64,000 nt of DNA from positions 1 through 64,000 of the forward strand of contig QHYZ01000051.1 of assembly GCA_003225295.1 (NCBI GenBank). Direction: 5' to 3'. Below, piece after piece: positions 43,344-51,778 of this stretch. The notes under the pieces were generated by a model. That model ran no database searches and was not told where the DNA came from. It saw nothing but the letters and a program-made list of their open reading frames with translations. A program made the translations under genes and the position numbers. Every line of letters starts with the position of its first letter. The first letter of the stretch is position 1. Source of the stretch: Acidobacteriota bacterium. GTDB lineage: Bacteria; Acidobacteriota; Terriglobia; Acidiferrales; UBA7541.

Positions 43344-44270
43344 CTATTTTTTCGCCTCCTTTATCTCGGAGTCGAGCACCACGGCAGCCGGGCCGGAGAT
43401 GCCGCCATCCTTACGCACCCGCCAGAAGTGCAGCACCATGAAGATGGAAGCGATGATGGGAATGCCGATGCAGTGCCAAATGTAGGAGCGCAGGAGCGCG
43501 TTGGCGTCCACGATCGAGCCGCCCAGCAGGCCGAAGCGAACGTCGTTGTACGGCGTCATGCCTAACTGCGCGCCGAAGGGACCTTCGTGTCCGAGGAGAG
43601 GCGTGGCGCGCGCCATGTTTGTCCCCACGGTCACGGCCCAGAAGCCGAGTTGATCGTCGGGAAGCAGATAACCGGTGAAGGAGAGTAGCAGCGTCAGCAC
43701 CAGCAGGATCACGCCCACGTTCCAATTGAACTCGCGCGGCTTCTTATACGACCCGGTGAGAAACACACGGAACATGTGCAGCTCGACGGCGATCACCATC
43801 AAGTGCGCAGCCCAGCGATGCATGTTGCGCAGCAATTTGCCGAACGGCACATCGTGTTCCAGGTACAGCACATCCCTAAATGCCTGCACTTTGCTGGGAT
43901 GGTAGTAAAACATCAGCAGTACGCCGGTAAGGGTAAGCACGATGAACAAATAAAACGTGATACCACCCATCCCCCATGTGTAGCTGTAGCGCACCGCGTC
44001 ACGATTGATCTTGGCCGGATGCAGATGCAGGAAAACGTTGGAGAGCACGCCCAAGGCACGGTTGCGCGGCGTGTCGTCGTGCTTGTGCCGGAAGATTGAA
44101 GTGAAAACCTGAGTCTTGCTGGGCTTCTTCAGCAGTTCGACCTGTTCTCTTGCTTTTGCAGGCAGGTCCGTCCTGAGGGACTCGAGGTCCTCCTTGACGC
44201 CCGCTTTGAGGCGCTCGACCAAGCCAACCGATTTGTCATTTTTTCCGTTCGTGGTTTTCTCTTCGGGCAT
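43344..44270 (-). CDS. Cytochrome b N-terminal-domain subunit (b6 type)
   Basis: A 308-residue protein with a charged, about 60-residue cytoplasmic leader and four membrane helices. The two haem-ligand His pairs are visible: MHRWAAHLMVIAVELHMF (His 14 apart) and WHCIGIPIIASIFMVLHFW, where 14 residues separate the His pair. That spacing is that of b6f-type rather than bc1-type cytochrome b. With the C-terminal subunit and the Rieske protein it forms the quinol-oxidising core. Two bases separate it from the next gene. Confidence 0.94.
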   Translation of the reverse strand: MPEEKTTNGKNDKSVGLVERLKAGVKEDLESLRTDLPAKAREQVELLKKPSKTQVFTSIFRHKHDDTPRNRALGVLSNVFLHLHPAKINRDAVRYSYTWGMGGITFYLFIVLTLTGVLLMFYYHPSKVQAFRDVLYLEHDVPFGKLLRNMHRWAAHLMVIAVELHMFRVFLTGSYKKPREFNWNVGVILLVLTLLLSFTGYLLPDDQLGFWAVTVGTNMARATPLLGHEGPFGAQLGMTPYNDVRFGLLGGSIVDANALLRSYIWHCIGIPIIASIFMVLHFWRVRKDGGISGPAAVVLDSEIKEAKK

Positions 44271-44351
44271 CTTCTGCTCTCCGGTCCTAGCGTGTCTCGA
44301 TCCGTTCCTGCTTTTCCCTCACCTCCAGGCACGACCCCACGGCATCCTCAA

Positions 44352-44993
44352 TCACACTTGCAAAAATGATCCTGGATCGCTGAAATGGCTCGGTTGTCCC
44401 TTGGGCCACTGGTAGAGCCGGGAGGTATCCACAATAATCTGTCCGTCTGGCGCCAGTTCCACGTGCGCGCGATCCATTGGACGCGGTGCCGGTCCTTCAA
44501 AGTTGACACCTTCGCTGTCGTATCCGCTCCCGTGGCAAGGGCACTTAAACTTGTTTTCGCTGGCCTTCCAATCGGGTGTGCAGCCCAAGTGAGTGCAGCG
44601 GGCGTAGATGACAAACACGCGGTCCGGCGTGCGGTCCACCCATATGCGGTACTTCTGCTGCCATTTGGTATCGACGCCGAGGGCGTAGTCCGAAGCGTAA
44701 CCGATCTTGAACACGGTGGGGGGTTCGAAGAGCGTACGTGGCAGGAAAAAACGAAGAAAGGCGATGAACCAAGCGCCCAAAAATCCGGTGACGGCAGTCC
44801 ACACCAGCCGCCGACGCCGCTGGTTGATTTCACTTGGCTCGGGACCCACGGTGGCCAAACCGCCCGCCGCTGCTGCTTTGGACGTACCCACGGCAGGCGT
44901 ACCAACATACCTGGTTGCATCTCCGCCACCGGCAGCGGATGATTTCGCTGCGTCTGGCTTTGGTTTGGCCGAATCAGTTTCCGGGCCCGCCAT
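44352..44993 (-). CDS. Rieske [2Fe-2S] protein
   Basis: A 213-residue protein and the first gene of the leftward respiratory operon. An Ala/Lys-rich N-terminus of about 60 residues precedes one membrane anchor (LVWTAVTGFLGAWFIAFLRFFL). The soluble domain has both cluster-binding boxes, CTHLGC and CPCHGSGYD, with the ligand Cys and His residues intact. It takes one electron from quinol and passes it to the multihaem cytochrome. Confidence 0.95.
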   Translation of the reverse strand: MAGPETDSAKPKPDAAKSSAAGGGDATRYVGTPAVGTSKAAAAGGLATVGPEPSEINQRRRRLVWTAVTGFLGAWFIAFLRFFLPRTLFEPPTVFKIGYASDYALGVDTKWQQKYRIWVDRTPDRVFVIYARCTHLGCTPDWKASENKFKCPCHGSGYDSEGVNFEGPAPRPMDRAHVELAPDGQIIVDTSRLYQWPKGQPSHFSDPGSFLQV

Positions 44994-45574
44994 GCGATAC
45001 CTCCTGGGTTGCTGTCCTCGAAAATAATCGGCGGCCCCTGAAAGCGCCGCCCGTTCCCCCTTCGGTTATGAGCCCGGTCACCGCAGTCTGGTCGCGGTCA
45101 AAAATAGCCTGGACCGGAGCTCCACATCGTTTCAGAAATGATTTCGATTTGTCCGCGGTGAGGGAAGACGGCAGTCCCCAGGACTCAAAATGTTTTGCGG
45201 ATGGAGTGGACAAACTGCTGCGAGAGCGCGCCCTCACTGCGAGCGTGCGGGGCCCGTCGGATTGGGAAAGTGTGATACGAAAACATCGCGAGGTCCTCAA
45301 CATTTTCGCTGGACCCCCCAGAAACGAAACGGATATTACTCAAAACAAAAAATTTCGTCAATGCGTCTTTGCTGAAGTTGTCCGGCAAGGATTTGCAGCT
45401 CGTCGCGAGAAGAAGCTTCGCCAGCAAAAAAGAGCTGATACAAGAACCCGCTTGCGCTCAGAATAAGCTGTGATATATTCGCCCCGGTTTGCGTTTCCCC
45501 ACTTCTCTGATCCGGGAATTCGCAGCGGGCCTCAGTGGGGAAGGGCGAGAATCCAACTCGGGGGGTCGTGCGGC
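44994..45574. other. Divergent control region between the quinol-oxidising and oxidase operons
   Basis: About 580 bases between the Rieske start and the coxB start. Frames cross it on both strands but none has a domain, signal sequence or ribosome site, so I call no gene. It should carry the promoters of both operons; I could not fix -35/-10 pairs or an operator by eye. Confidence 0.5.
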
Positions 45575-46384
45575 ATGGGCCTCGTTCTTCTGATCATTAT
45601 CTGGCTGATTACCTTCGCCAGCACGTATTTCTTCATCGCCAAGACATGGTGGTTACCCACCGGGGCCTCTGCCGCGGCCGCCGGAATCGATCATCACTTC
45701 ACGACGACTTTCATCCTCATGGGCATTGTTTTCGTCGCTGCGCAGGTTTCCTTGGGCGCCCTTGTCTGGATTTACCGTGACCGCGGTTCTTCGTCTTCTA
45801 AGGTGACGTATTCCCACGGCAACACGAAATTGGAAATCGTCTGGACCTTGCTCACGACCATCCTTTTCGTGGGGTTAAACCTGATGAGCAGTTCCATTTG
45901 GGCTTCGGAGCGTTTCCGTCCCGCGGAAGTGGATGCCGTGCGTGTGGAAGTGACGGGGATGCAGTTCGCCTGGTATTTCCGCTATCCCGGGCCCGACGGC
46001 AAGTTTGGCGCGACAAATCCAGAACTTGAAGACGCCTCGGCCGGTGGCGAAGCAGCTTTGGGTCTCGATACCAAAGACGGCGCATCCAAAGACGATGTCG
46101 TGACGGGAACGATGGTAGTGCCGGTGAACCGCGAAATCGAAGTGATTTTGCGTGCCCACGACGTCATCCACAGCTTCTTTATTCCGACCATGCGCTTTAA
46201 GCAGGACGCTGTGCCTGGCCTCGCGATCCACATGCATTTCACGCCCATACAAACCGGAGATTATGAAATTCTCTGTGCCGAGCTTTGCGGGCTCGGTCAC
46301 TACAAGATGCACGGCATGTTGAAGGTCGTCAGTCAGGAGGAGTTTGACAAATGGCTGGCGGCACGGGAGGCCGAGAAGCAATAA
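45575..46384 (+). CDS. coxB: Cytochrome c oxidase subunit II
   Basis: A 269-residue subunit from the ATG at 45575; the frame is open further upstream, but that part is not family-like. Two membrane helices (LVLLIIIWLITFASTYFFI and LMGIVFVAAQVSLGALVW) are followed by the cupredoxin domain with the CuA ligands: His in HDVIHSFF, and CAELCGLGHYKM with both Cys, His and Met. No fused cytochrome c domain is present. It accepts electrons on the periplasmic side. One base separates its stop from the coxA start. Confidence 0.95.
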   Translation: MGLVLLIIIWLITFASTYFFIAKTWWLPTGASAAAAGIDHHFTTTFILMGIVFVAAQVSLGALVWIYRDRGSSSSKVTYSHGNTKLEIVWTLLTTILFVGLNLMSSSIWASERFRPAEVDAVRVEVTGMQFAWYFRYPGPDGKFGATNPELEDASAGGEAALGLDTKDGASKDDVVTGTMVVPVNREIEVILRAHDVIHSFFIPTMRFKQDAVPGLAIHMHFTPIQTGDYEILCAELCGLGHYKMHGMLKVVSQEEFDKWLAAREAEKQ

Positions 46385-46385
46385 C

Positions 46386-48131
46386 ATGGCTACTCACGAA
46401 TTCGCGGCCCAGGAATCTCACGCGCACGCGGCCCCCCAGGGCTTCGTCCGCAAATGGGTCTTTAGTCTCGACCACAAAGTTATCGGCCTCCAGTATTACT
46501 TCCTTGCGCTGGCGGCGGTGTTTGTTGGCATGTTCCTCTCGCTGCTCATGCGCATCCACTTGATCTGGCCCACATTGCCTTTGCCGCTCCTGGGCGACAT
46601 CAAGCCGGAAACGTATCTCACCTTGGTAACCATGCACGGCACCATCATGGTGTTCTTTGTGCTCACGACCGCGCCACAGGGTGGCTTCGGGAATTACTTC
46701 TTGCCCATTCAGATCGGCGCGCCGGACATGGCTTTTCCGGTGCTGAACATGCTTTCGTTCTGGACAACCTTGCTGGGCTTTATCGTAATGATCGCGGCTT
46801 TCTTCGTGGCCGGCGGGGCGCCACTGCACGGGTGGACCGGCTACGCGCCGTTGAGCGCCATGCAATCAACCGGGCCGGGCGAAGGACTCGGCGCGGACTT
46901 GTGGATCATCAGTATTGCTATTTTCTGCATCGGTGCACTGATGGGTGCGCTGAACTTCATCACCACGACACTTGATATGCGAGCTAAGGGCATGACCATG
47001 ATGCGCCTGCCACTGACCGTTTGGGCATGGTTCGTCACCGCTATCCTGGGGCTGCTCGCGTTCGGCGTGCTCCTCTCGGCCGGCATTCTCCTGCTGATGG
47101 ATCGCAACCTGGGCACTAGCTTTTTCGTGCCGCTGGTGACCATCAACGGCCAGCTAACCGGGCATAAGGGTGGCTCGCCGCTTTTGTGGCAGCACCTGTT
47201 CTGGTTCTTCGGCCATCCGGAGGTTTACATCGCGATCTTGCCGGCCATGGGGATGTGCTCGCAGTTGCTCTCGGTGTTCTCGCGCAAACCGATCTTCGGT
47301 TACAAAGCCATGGTATACGCTATCCTGGGCATTGGTTTCCTGGGCTTCATGGTCTGGGGACATCACATGTTCATGAGCGGTATGAGCCCTTATACCGCCT
47401 TCGCGTTTTCCATCATGACCATGGGCATCGGAGTCCCTTCGGCCATAAAGACATTCAACTGGCTCGGTACGCTCATGCGCGGGCGGATCCGTTTTACTTC
47501 GCCCATGCTATTCGCCATCGGATTCGTCTCGCTTTTCGTTTCCGGCGGGATCAGTGGCCCCTTCCTGGCGCAACCCGTGCTCGACATTCAGTTGCACGAC
47601 ACCTATTTCGTGCCGGCTCACTTTCACCTTATCATGGGAGTGGCCTCCATCTTCGGCATCTTTGCGGCAACCTATTATTGGTTTCCCAAGATGTTCGGAC
47701 GCATGATGAACGAATCCATGGCGCGCTGGCACTTCTGGTTCAGTTTCATTGGGACGTACGCGATCTTCATGCCCATGCACTATCTCGGTATGGCGGGGAT
47801 GCCGCGCCGCTATTCGCAGCTTACGGAGGTCACCTATCTCCACGGACTGATTCCGCTGCAGAAGTTCATCACCTATGCGGCGTTCGTCACCATCGCGGGT
47901 CAATTGATCTTTCTGGTGAATCTCTTTTGGAGCATGTTCAAGGGGAAGCAGGCCAGCGACAATCCCTGGGAAGCGACCACCCTCGAGTGGACCACAGCGA
48001 CGCCGCCTCCTCACGACAATTTCGGCGGGCACACGCCAGTGGTTCACAACGGTCCTTACGAGTACAACGTGCCCGGGGCGCCCCGCGATTACGTGATGCA
48101 GAGCGATCCGGAAATCGGGCCGGCACACTGA
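46386..48131 (+). CDS. coxA: Cytochrome c oxidase subunit I
   Basis: A 581-residue haem-copper oxidase core subunit with twelve membrane helices. Key residues are present: the low-spin haem His in TMHGTIMVFF, the CuB site with the His-Tyr pair in WFFGHPEVYIAILP, VWGHHMF with two CuB His, and YFVPAHFHLIMG for the haem ligands. The ATG at 46386 follows the coxB stop closely. It reduces O2 to water and pumps protons. The His-Tyr motif and loop residues point to an A-type oxidase. Confidence 0.97.
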   Translation: MATHEFAAQESHAHAAPQGFVRKWVFSLDHKVIGLQYYFLALAAVFVGMFLSLLMRIHLIWPTLPLPLLGDIKPETYLTLVTMHGTIMVFFVLTTAPQGGFGNYFLPIQIGAPDMAFPVLNMLSFWTTLLGFIVMIAAFFVAGGAPLHGWTGYAPLSAMQSTGPGEGLGADLWIISIAIFCIGALMGALNFITTTLDMRAKGMTMMRLPLTVWAWFVTAILGLLAFGVLLSAGILLLMDRNLGTSFFVPLVTINGQLTGHKGGSPLLWQHLFWFFGHPEVYIAILPAMGMCSQLLSVFSRKPIFGYKAMVYAILGIGFLGFMVWGHHMFMSGMSPYTAFAFSIMTMGIGVPSAIKTFNWLGTLMRGRIRFTSPMLFAIGFVSLFVSGGISGPFLAQPVLDIQLHDTYFVPAHFHLIMGVASIFGIFAATYYWFPKMFGRMMNESMARWHFWFSFIGTYAIFMPMHYLGMAGMPRRYSQLTEVTYLHGLIPLQKFITYAAFVTIAGQLIFLVNLFWSMFKGKQASDNPWEATTLEWTTATPPPHDNFGGHTPVVHNGPYEYNVPGAPRDYVMQSDPEIGPAH

Positions 48132-48138
48132 TCACCAT

Positions 48139-48879
48139 ATGGCAAGTTTCTCCACGACCGCGATGGTAGAAGATCCTAGAATCGCATTGGGCGACGGTGG
48201 CATCCTGCCTCCCACCCGGGGCGGCGGTGGTGATGATTCCGGTCCGGGATTGCCGGATTACGCAACGCGCCTGCGCCGGGCGCGTCTTGGGCTGCTGGTC
48301 GCGCTGACGCCCGTGCTGATGCTGTTTGTCTCCTTCACAAGCGCCTACATTGTGCGTCAGGGTCTTCCCACGCTCGATCCGCGCACGAATACGCTGGTAC
48401 GCGACTGGATCCCGGTAACACTTCCCAAGCTGCTGCTGATCAATACAGGCGTGCTGATCTTGAGCAGCGTGTTCATCGAGCTGGCGCGTCGCCAGATTAA
48501 GGGTCAGGCAGCTCTTCGGCCGAACACAGCCCATCCAAGAGTCTCCGCCGGTGACCCAATGAGGATTCCCTGGCTGTCAATGACTCTGGTCCTTGGCCTC
48601 ACTTTCCTTCTCGGTCAGTGGACGGCCTGGCGGCAACTGGCCGCCAATGGCTTTTATGTGGCGACCACCCCAAGCAGCTCTTTTGTCTATCTGCTGACCG
48701 GCACACACGCTATTCACTTGATGGGTGGTGTTCTCGCCCTGTTCGTCGCAGGCATCGCTTCGCTTCTCGGTCGCTCCGCGGCTACACGGAGCATTGTGGT
48801 GGATTTGACCGCGTGGTACTGGCATTTCATGGCCGCGCTGTGGATTTATATTTTGTGTTTGCTAGAGTTTGCCAGCTAA
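48139..48879 (+). CDS. Cytochrome c oxidase subunit III-like protein (five-helix type)
   Basis: A 246-residue membrane protein seven bases after coxA. A Gly-rich leader is followed by about five helices (LLVALTPVLMLFVSFTSAYI, LLLINTGVLILSSVFIELAR). It ends in YWHFMAALWIYILCLLEF, a conserved subunit III element with the WHF motif. The next gene encodes a second subunit III homologue, so two different subunit III proteins belong to one oxidase operon. Confidence 0.88.
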   Translation: MASFSTTAMVEDPRIALGDGGILPPTRGGGGDDSGPGLPDYATRLRRARLGLLVALTPVLMLFVSFTSAYIVRQGLPTLDPRTNTLVRDWIPVTLPKLLLINTGVLILSSVFIELARRQIKGQAALRPNTAHPRVSAGDPMRIPWLSMTLVLGLTFLLGQWTAWRQLAANGFYVATTPSSSFVYLLTGTHAIHLMGGVLALFVAGIASLLGRSAATRSIVVDLTAWYWHFMAALWIYILCLLEFAS

Positions 48880-48909
48880 CCGTACGTTTCTGAGCAGGAG
48901 GCCGGACGC

Positions 48910-49704
48910 ATGGCTGATTCCGCAGTGCACGATATCCAGTCGGTCTATGAACCGTCGCTGTTTGGCACTTACTCCAAGAAAATCGGGATGTGGCTATTCT
49001 TGCTCTCCGATTCGCTGACGTTTGGCGCATTGCTCTATGCCTACAGCTATGGGCGCATTTCGACTGAAGGCTGGCCCACGCCTTTCCATTCCGAGAGCAT
49101 CGTCAACGCCACCATCATGACGGCGTTTCTCCTTACAAGTTCCTTGACGATGGTGCTGGCGGTGAGGGCTTCCGTCCATGGCGATGCCAAAGGGCAGCGC
49201 CTGTGGCTGCTTGCCACTATGCTCTGCGGCACGGGATTCATCGTTCTTCACGGCCGCGAGTGGAGCAACTTGATCGCGGAAGGTTTGACTCTGCCAATGT
49301 TCCCTAAAGTGCCGGGTCGTGAAGCCGCCAGTGAGTTTGTTAACGTATCGAAAACCGTGCCGCAGTTTGGCGCGACTTTCTTCGGGCTGACGGGGATGCA
49401 CATGCTGCATGTGACTCTGGGCGTGATTTATCTCGGCGTGGTCGCGCTGCGGCGCAAATTCATCCCCATCCTGCTGGTCCTCTGGCTGGTCGCTTGGCTG
49501 GCAACGCCGGCTTATAGCCCCTTTCACTATGGCGCGCACGTGCTCTTAATCGGCGCGATTGTCTGCTCGATCATTCTGTGGTTGAAGCCCAAGCTATACG
49601 ACTCGTCCGACGTCGAAGTGGCCGGCTTGTACTGGCACTTCGTGGACCTCGTATGGATGTTCATCTTTCCTTTGGTCTATTTGATGTCCGCGAAAATTCT
49701 CTAG
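48910..49704 (+). CDS. coxC: Cytochrome c oxidase subunit III
   Basis: A 264-residue protein with about seven helices, GGAGG-like sequence before the ATG, and the family parts KKIGMWLFLLSDSLTFGALL, GMHMLHVTLGVIYLG and LYWHFVDLVWMFIFPLVYL. It stabilises subunit I and supports proton uptake. It lies between the other subunit III homologue and subunit IV. Confidence 0.93.
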   Translation: MADSAVHDIQSVYEPSLFGTYSKKIGMWLFLLSDSLTFGALLYAYSYGRISTEGWPTPFHSESIVNATIMTAFLLTSSLTMVLAVRASVHGDAKGQRLWLLATMLCGTGFIVLHGREWSNLIAEGLTLPMFPKVPGREAASEFVNVSKTVPQFGATFFGLTGMHMLHVTLGVIYLGVVALRRKFIPILLVLWLVAWLATPAYSPFHYGAHVLLIGAIVCSIILWLKPKLYDSSDVEVAGLYWHFVDLVWMFIFPLVYLMSAKIL

Positions 49705-49717
49705 CAGCCGGAGGGAT

Positions 49718-50056
49718 ATGGATACCATTCAAATAGCTATCGCGGAACGGGTCGCCGAGCAGCACCGCCATCACGGCAAAGCGCTGTTCTTTTGGGTTTG
49801 GGGCGCGCTGCTGTTGATGACCGCCATCGAAGTCTATCTGACCTATCAGAATATGCAGCCCGGGAAAATGTTGACCATTTTGCTGGGCTTGTCGCTTGTG
49901 AAGGCCGCGCTGATCATCGGCTACTTCATGCACCTAAAGTACGAGGTATCGAGCATGAAGTGGCTTACAATGTGTTCGGTGGTCGCTTGTCTGATCCTGA
50001 TGACCATCTTTTTCTTTCCGGATGCTTTTCGCATTCTCTATCTGGGAGTGAAATGA
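49718..50056 (+). CDS. coxD: Cytochrome c oxidase subunit IV (prokaryotic type)
   Basis: A 112-residue protein with three membrane helices (FFWVWGALLLMTAIEVYLTY, LTILLGLSLVKAALIIGYFM, LTMCSVVACLILMTIFFF) and the conserved YFMHLKYE motif of prokaryotic subunit IV. The ATG has GGAGG nine bases upstream. Its stop overlaps the next start as ATGA. Confidence 0.92.
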   Translation: MDTIQIAIAERVAEQHRHHGKALFFWVWGALLLMTAIEVYLTYQNMQPGKMLTILLGLSLVKAALIIGYFMHLKYEVSSMKWLTMCSVVACLILMTIFFFPDAFRILYLGVK

Positions 50057-50283
50057 CAGCTCGCGCCGCGCTTCTCGTCTTATCGTTCTTTTTGTGGGCT
50101 ACTCCCGCGTTTAGCCAGGGTTGTGCCATGTGTCGCAGTTCCGCCGCGGCAACCTCCAAGGACGGCCAGAAGGCTATCAGCAAGGGTGTCCTCGTGCTGG
50201 TGGTCCCTCCCATTGGATTCATGACCCTCGGGGTCGGGCTGGCGTTTCGCTACGGAAGGAAGCGCGATCTCGAGAACTGCTGA
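50053..50283 (+). CDS. Small secreted/membrane protein at the end of the oxidase operon
   Basis: Product of 76 residues; the ATG overlaps the coxD stop (ATGA), which supports translation. It has a signal peptide (ALLVLSFFLWATPAFSQ), then a mature start QGCAMCRSSAAATS with a Cys-x2-Cys pair, then one membrane helix (GVLVLVVPPIGFMTLGVGLA) and a basic tail. No family is recognised with certainty. The CxxC next to the membrane, in an oxidase operon, suggests a copper-handling or assembly role. This is inference. Confidence 0.75.
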   Translation: MTARAALLVLSFFLWATPAFSQGCAMCRSSAAATSKDGQKAISKGVLVLVVPPIGFMTLGVGLAFRYGRKRDLENC

Positions 50284-50505
50284 ATGCCGTGTTCCGAGAG
50301 AGCTGGCAATTTCTCCCCCAACGGGGACAGCAATAGCGGCCACGTCGGTGTTCGTTGAGCGGGGAGTCTTGGGACGGAGTAAATTCCAACGGCATCAGCG
50401 CAGGCTCAATTCCTGCGGCGGAGCCCTCAGTTGAGCCAACCGCTATAGCCCGGAGAGATTGCCTTCCCGTCCCTGCCGGAAGTCCTCTGCCGGAACCAAA
50501 TAGCT

Positions 50506-50718
50506 TTACCCGACCCGTGAGCAGGGGAATCGCTTGCCAATTTTCAACTGATAATATCCCTCTTTGGAGGCGGCATTCATCAGTCCGTCGAAGACATCCG
50601 CAGGAACATTAAAAAACTGATACACCCCGCCGGGCTCGAATTTGATTTCGAGAGTTTCAGAGCGTTCCTGGTACCCAACCTGGGTAATTTCCTTGGAGGG
50701 AATGGGGATCCGTTGCAT
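50506..50718 (-). CDS. KTSC-domain protein
   Basis: A 70-residue protein from the ATG at 50718 (GGGAG upstream). It matches the small KTSC domain: ITQVGYQERSETLEIKFEPG, GVYQFFNVPADVFDGLMNA, ASKEGYYQLKIGKRFPC. The frame is open further upstream but that part is not family-like. KTSC domains occur alone or beside lysyl-tRNA-synthetase-like or nuclease domains; the function is unknown. It stands alone in a gene-poor stretch. Confidence 0.8.
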   Translation of the reverse strand: MQRIPIPSKEITQVGYQERSETLEIKFEPGGVYQFFNVPADVFDGLMNAASKEGYYQLKIGKRFPCSRVG

Positions 50719-51327
50719 TTTTTTAGAGCTCCCTTTCTGGTGAGAGACGCTTCCATCGGGTGGCGGCGGGATTCGCCATCCTGGCACGGCCTTGGTGGTA
50801 GTGTGTCTATGGTGGAGATCCATTTTCCGCCTGACCGTGGCCTTCTGTCGTCCCTCTTGGTAGTGGCTCAACGGCGCGATCTTAGCATCATAAAATTGAT
50901 TCAAAGTTGTTCCTTAACAAAGGAAGCGATTGGTCAGGGCGCGCGGATTTGAACCGGGACCTCCCGTGCTCAAGGCCGTCCCAGAAAGTCTATCTTGTTG
51001 GCCCGTTTAGCTTTGTTCTGCCTCGCGGTAGACGGTTTTGGATCTAATTTAGCAGCATTTGGCCCCCCAGCTTTTCTGAGAGCACCGCTGGTCGTCGAGG
51101 CCTTTGGCGCACCGTGGGGTGGCCCTCCACGGAGTTTGGGCTTAGTTCGATGACGCGCCCGTAGTCCTTGCCCACGACGTTCCCGCCCTTCCAGGCGAGC
51201 CCGGCAGGCGGCCATGGGAAGATGAGCGGTCAGATGGGCCTCCCCGAGCGCCAAAGCCTTCCTGACCGCCGCCTGTACCTGCCAGCACCACATGTGCTCC
51301 TGGCTTCGCTGAACTCGGGAACGGTTA
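50719..51327. other. Gene-poor stretch with a tRNA-like fragment
   Basis: Apart from the tRNA 3'-end-like piece at 50931-50975, I see no supported gene. A minus-strand frame at 50970-51365 contains a peptide-like run (KALALGEAHLTAHLPMAACR) that may be part of a decayed gene, but it has no ribosome site or recognised domain and is left uncalled. Confidence 0.4.
50931..50975 (-). other. tRNA 3'-end-like fragment
   Basis: On the minus strand the sequence ends in CCA (50931-50933), preceded by an acceptor-like arm (CGCCCTGA). Before that is a T-arm core (CCCGG TTCAAAT CCGCG), which pairs only in part. No matching 5' half (expected CAGGGCG-like) exists within the next 40 bases. The arm resembles the 3' end of a proline tRNA. 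It could be the scar of an integrated element or a chance likeness. Confidence 0.35.
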
Positions 51328-51513
51328 GTGCATCTTGCCCCCGTCGAATCGGCAATCATCGCCATCTATTTCCTGGCAGTGATGGGCATCGGAATTTATT
51401 TGAAGCGCTTCATCTAAACCGGCGAAGACTTCTTCCTCGCGGCCGCGAAAGACGGCGTGGGTTGCCGGGCTGGCCTTTGTTTCGGCCAACCTTGGAACGC
51501 TGGAACTGCTAAG
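51328..51513 (+). pseudogene. Relic of a sodium:solute symporter (SSS family) N-terminus
   Basis: From GTG 51328 the frame reads into a typical first helix of SSS transporters (AIIAIYFLAVMGIGIYLKRF). It is then cut by TAA at 51415-51417, followed in the same frame by TGEDFFLAAAK. Another frame then carries on as AWVAGLAFVSANLGTLELL, the expected next segment. Beyond about 51513 the likeness ends. The rest of the roughly 500-residue transporter is missing, so this is a truncated, frameshifted relic. Confidence 0.75.
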
Positions 51514-51778
51514 TCGGGCGCACTTCGATGAAATGACATGGCTCCCACGACGCCTCCAAAATTCTGGCGATGGCCGCCAGTTGCTTCCCCACGCTCGCGT
51601 TGCGCTGTTGAGCGATTAGGTTAGGGGGCTCCAGCTACATCAAACAGCGTTCCGCACGCTCGGCGTTGCAAATCGCGCAGATGGGAAAATTGCTGCTAGT
51701 ACCCCCACGGATGATTTGTCTTTAGTCACCGTGCAACCTGGTCGTGATAAGCTCTGTCCAAGACATGGAGGTGTTCGA

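Noticed and set aside
44834-45466. Long plus-strand frame between the Rieske and coxB genes
   Set aside because: It overlaps the Rieske coding sequence for part of its length, lacks a ribosome site and has no recognisable domain.
50931-51005. A complete tRNA gene on the minus strand
   Set aside because: Only the 3' arm is present; no acceptor 5' strand, D arm or anticodon arm of correct geometry can be drawn.
50970-51365. Minus-strand frame with a protein-like stretch (KALALGEAHLTAHLPMAACR)
   Set aside because: No ribosome site or known domain, and it overlaps the symporter relic at its 5' end; may be part of a decayed gene but cannot be supported.
51541-51645. Minus-strand peptide-like run reading about QLAAIARILEASWE
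   Set aside because: Too short, without start, stop context or family likeness.
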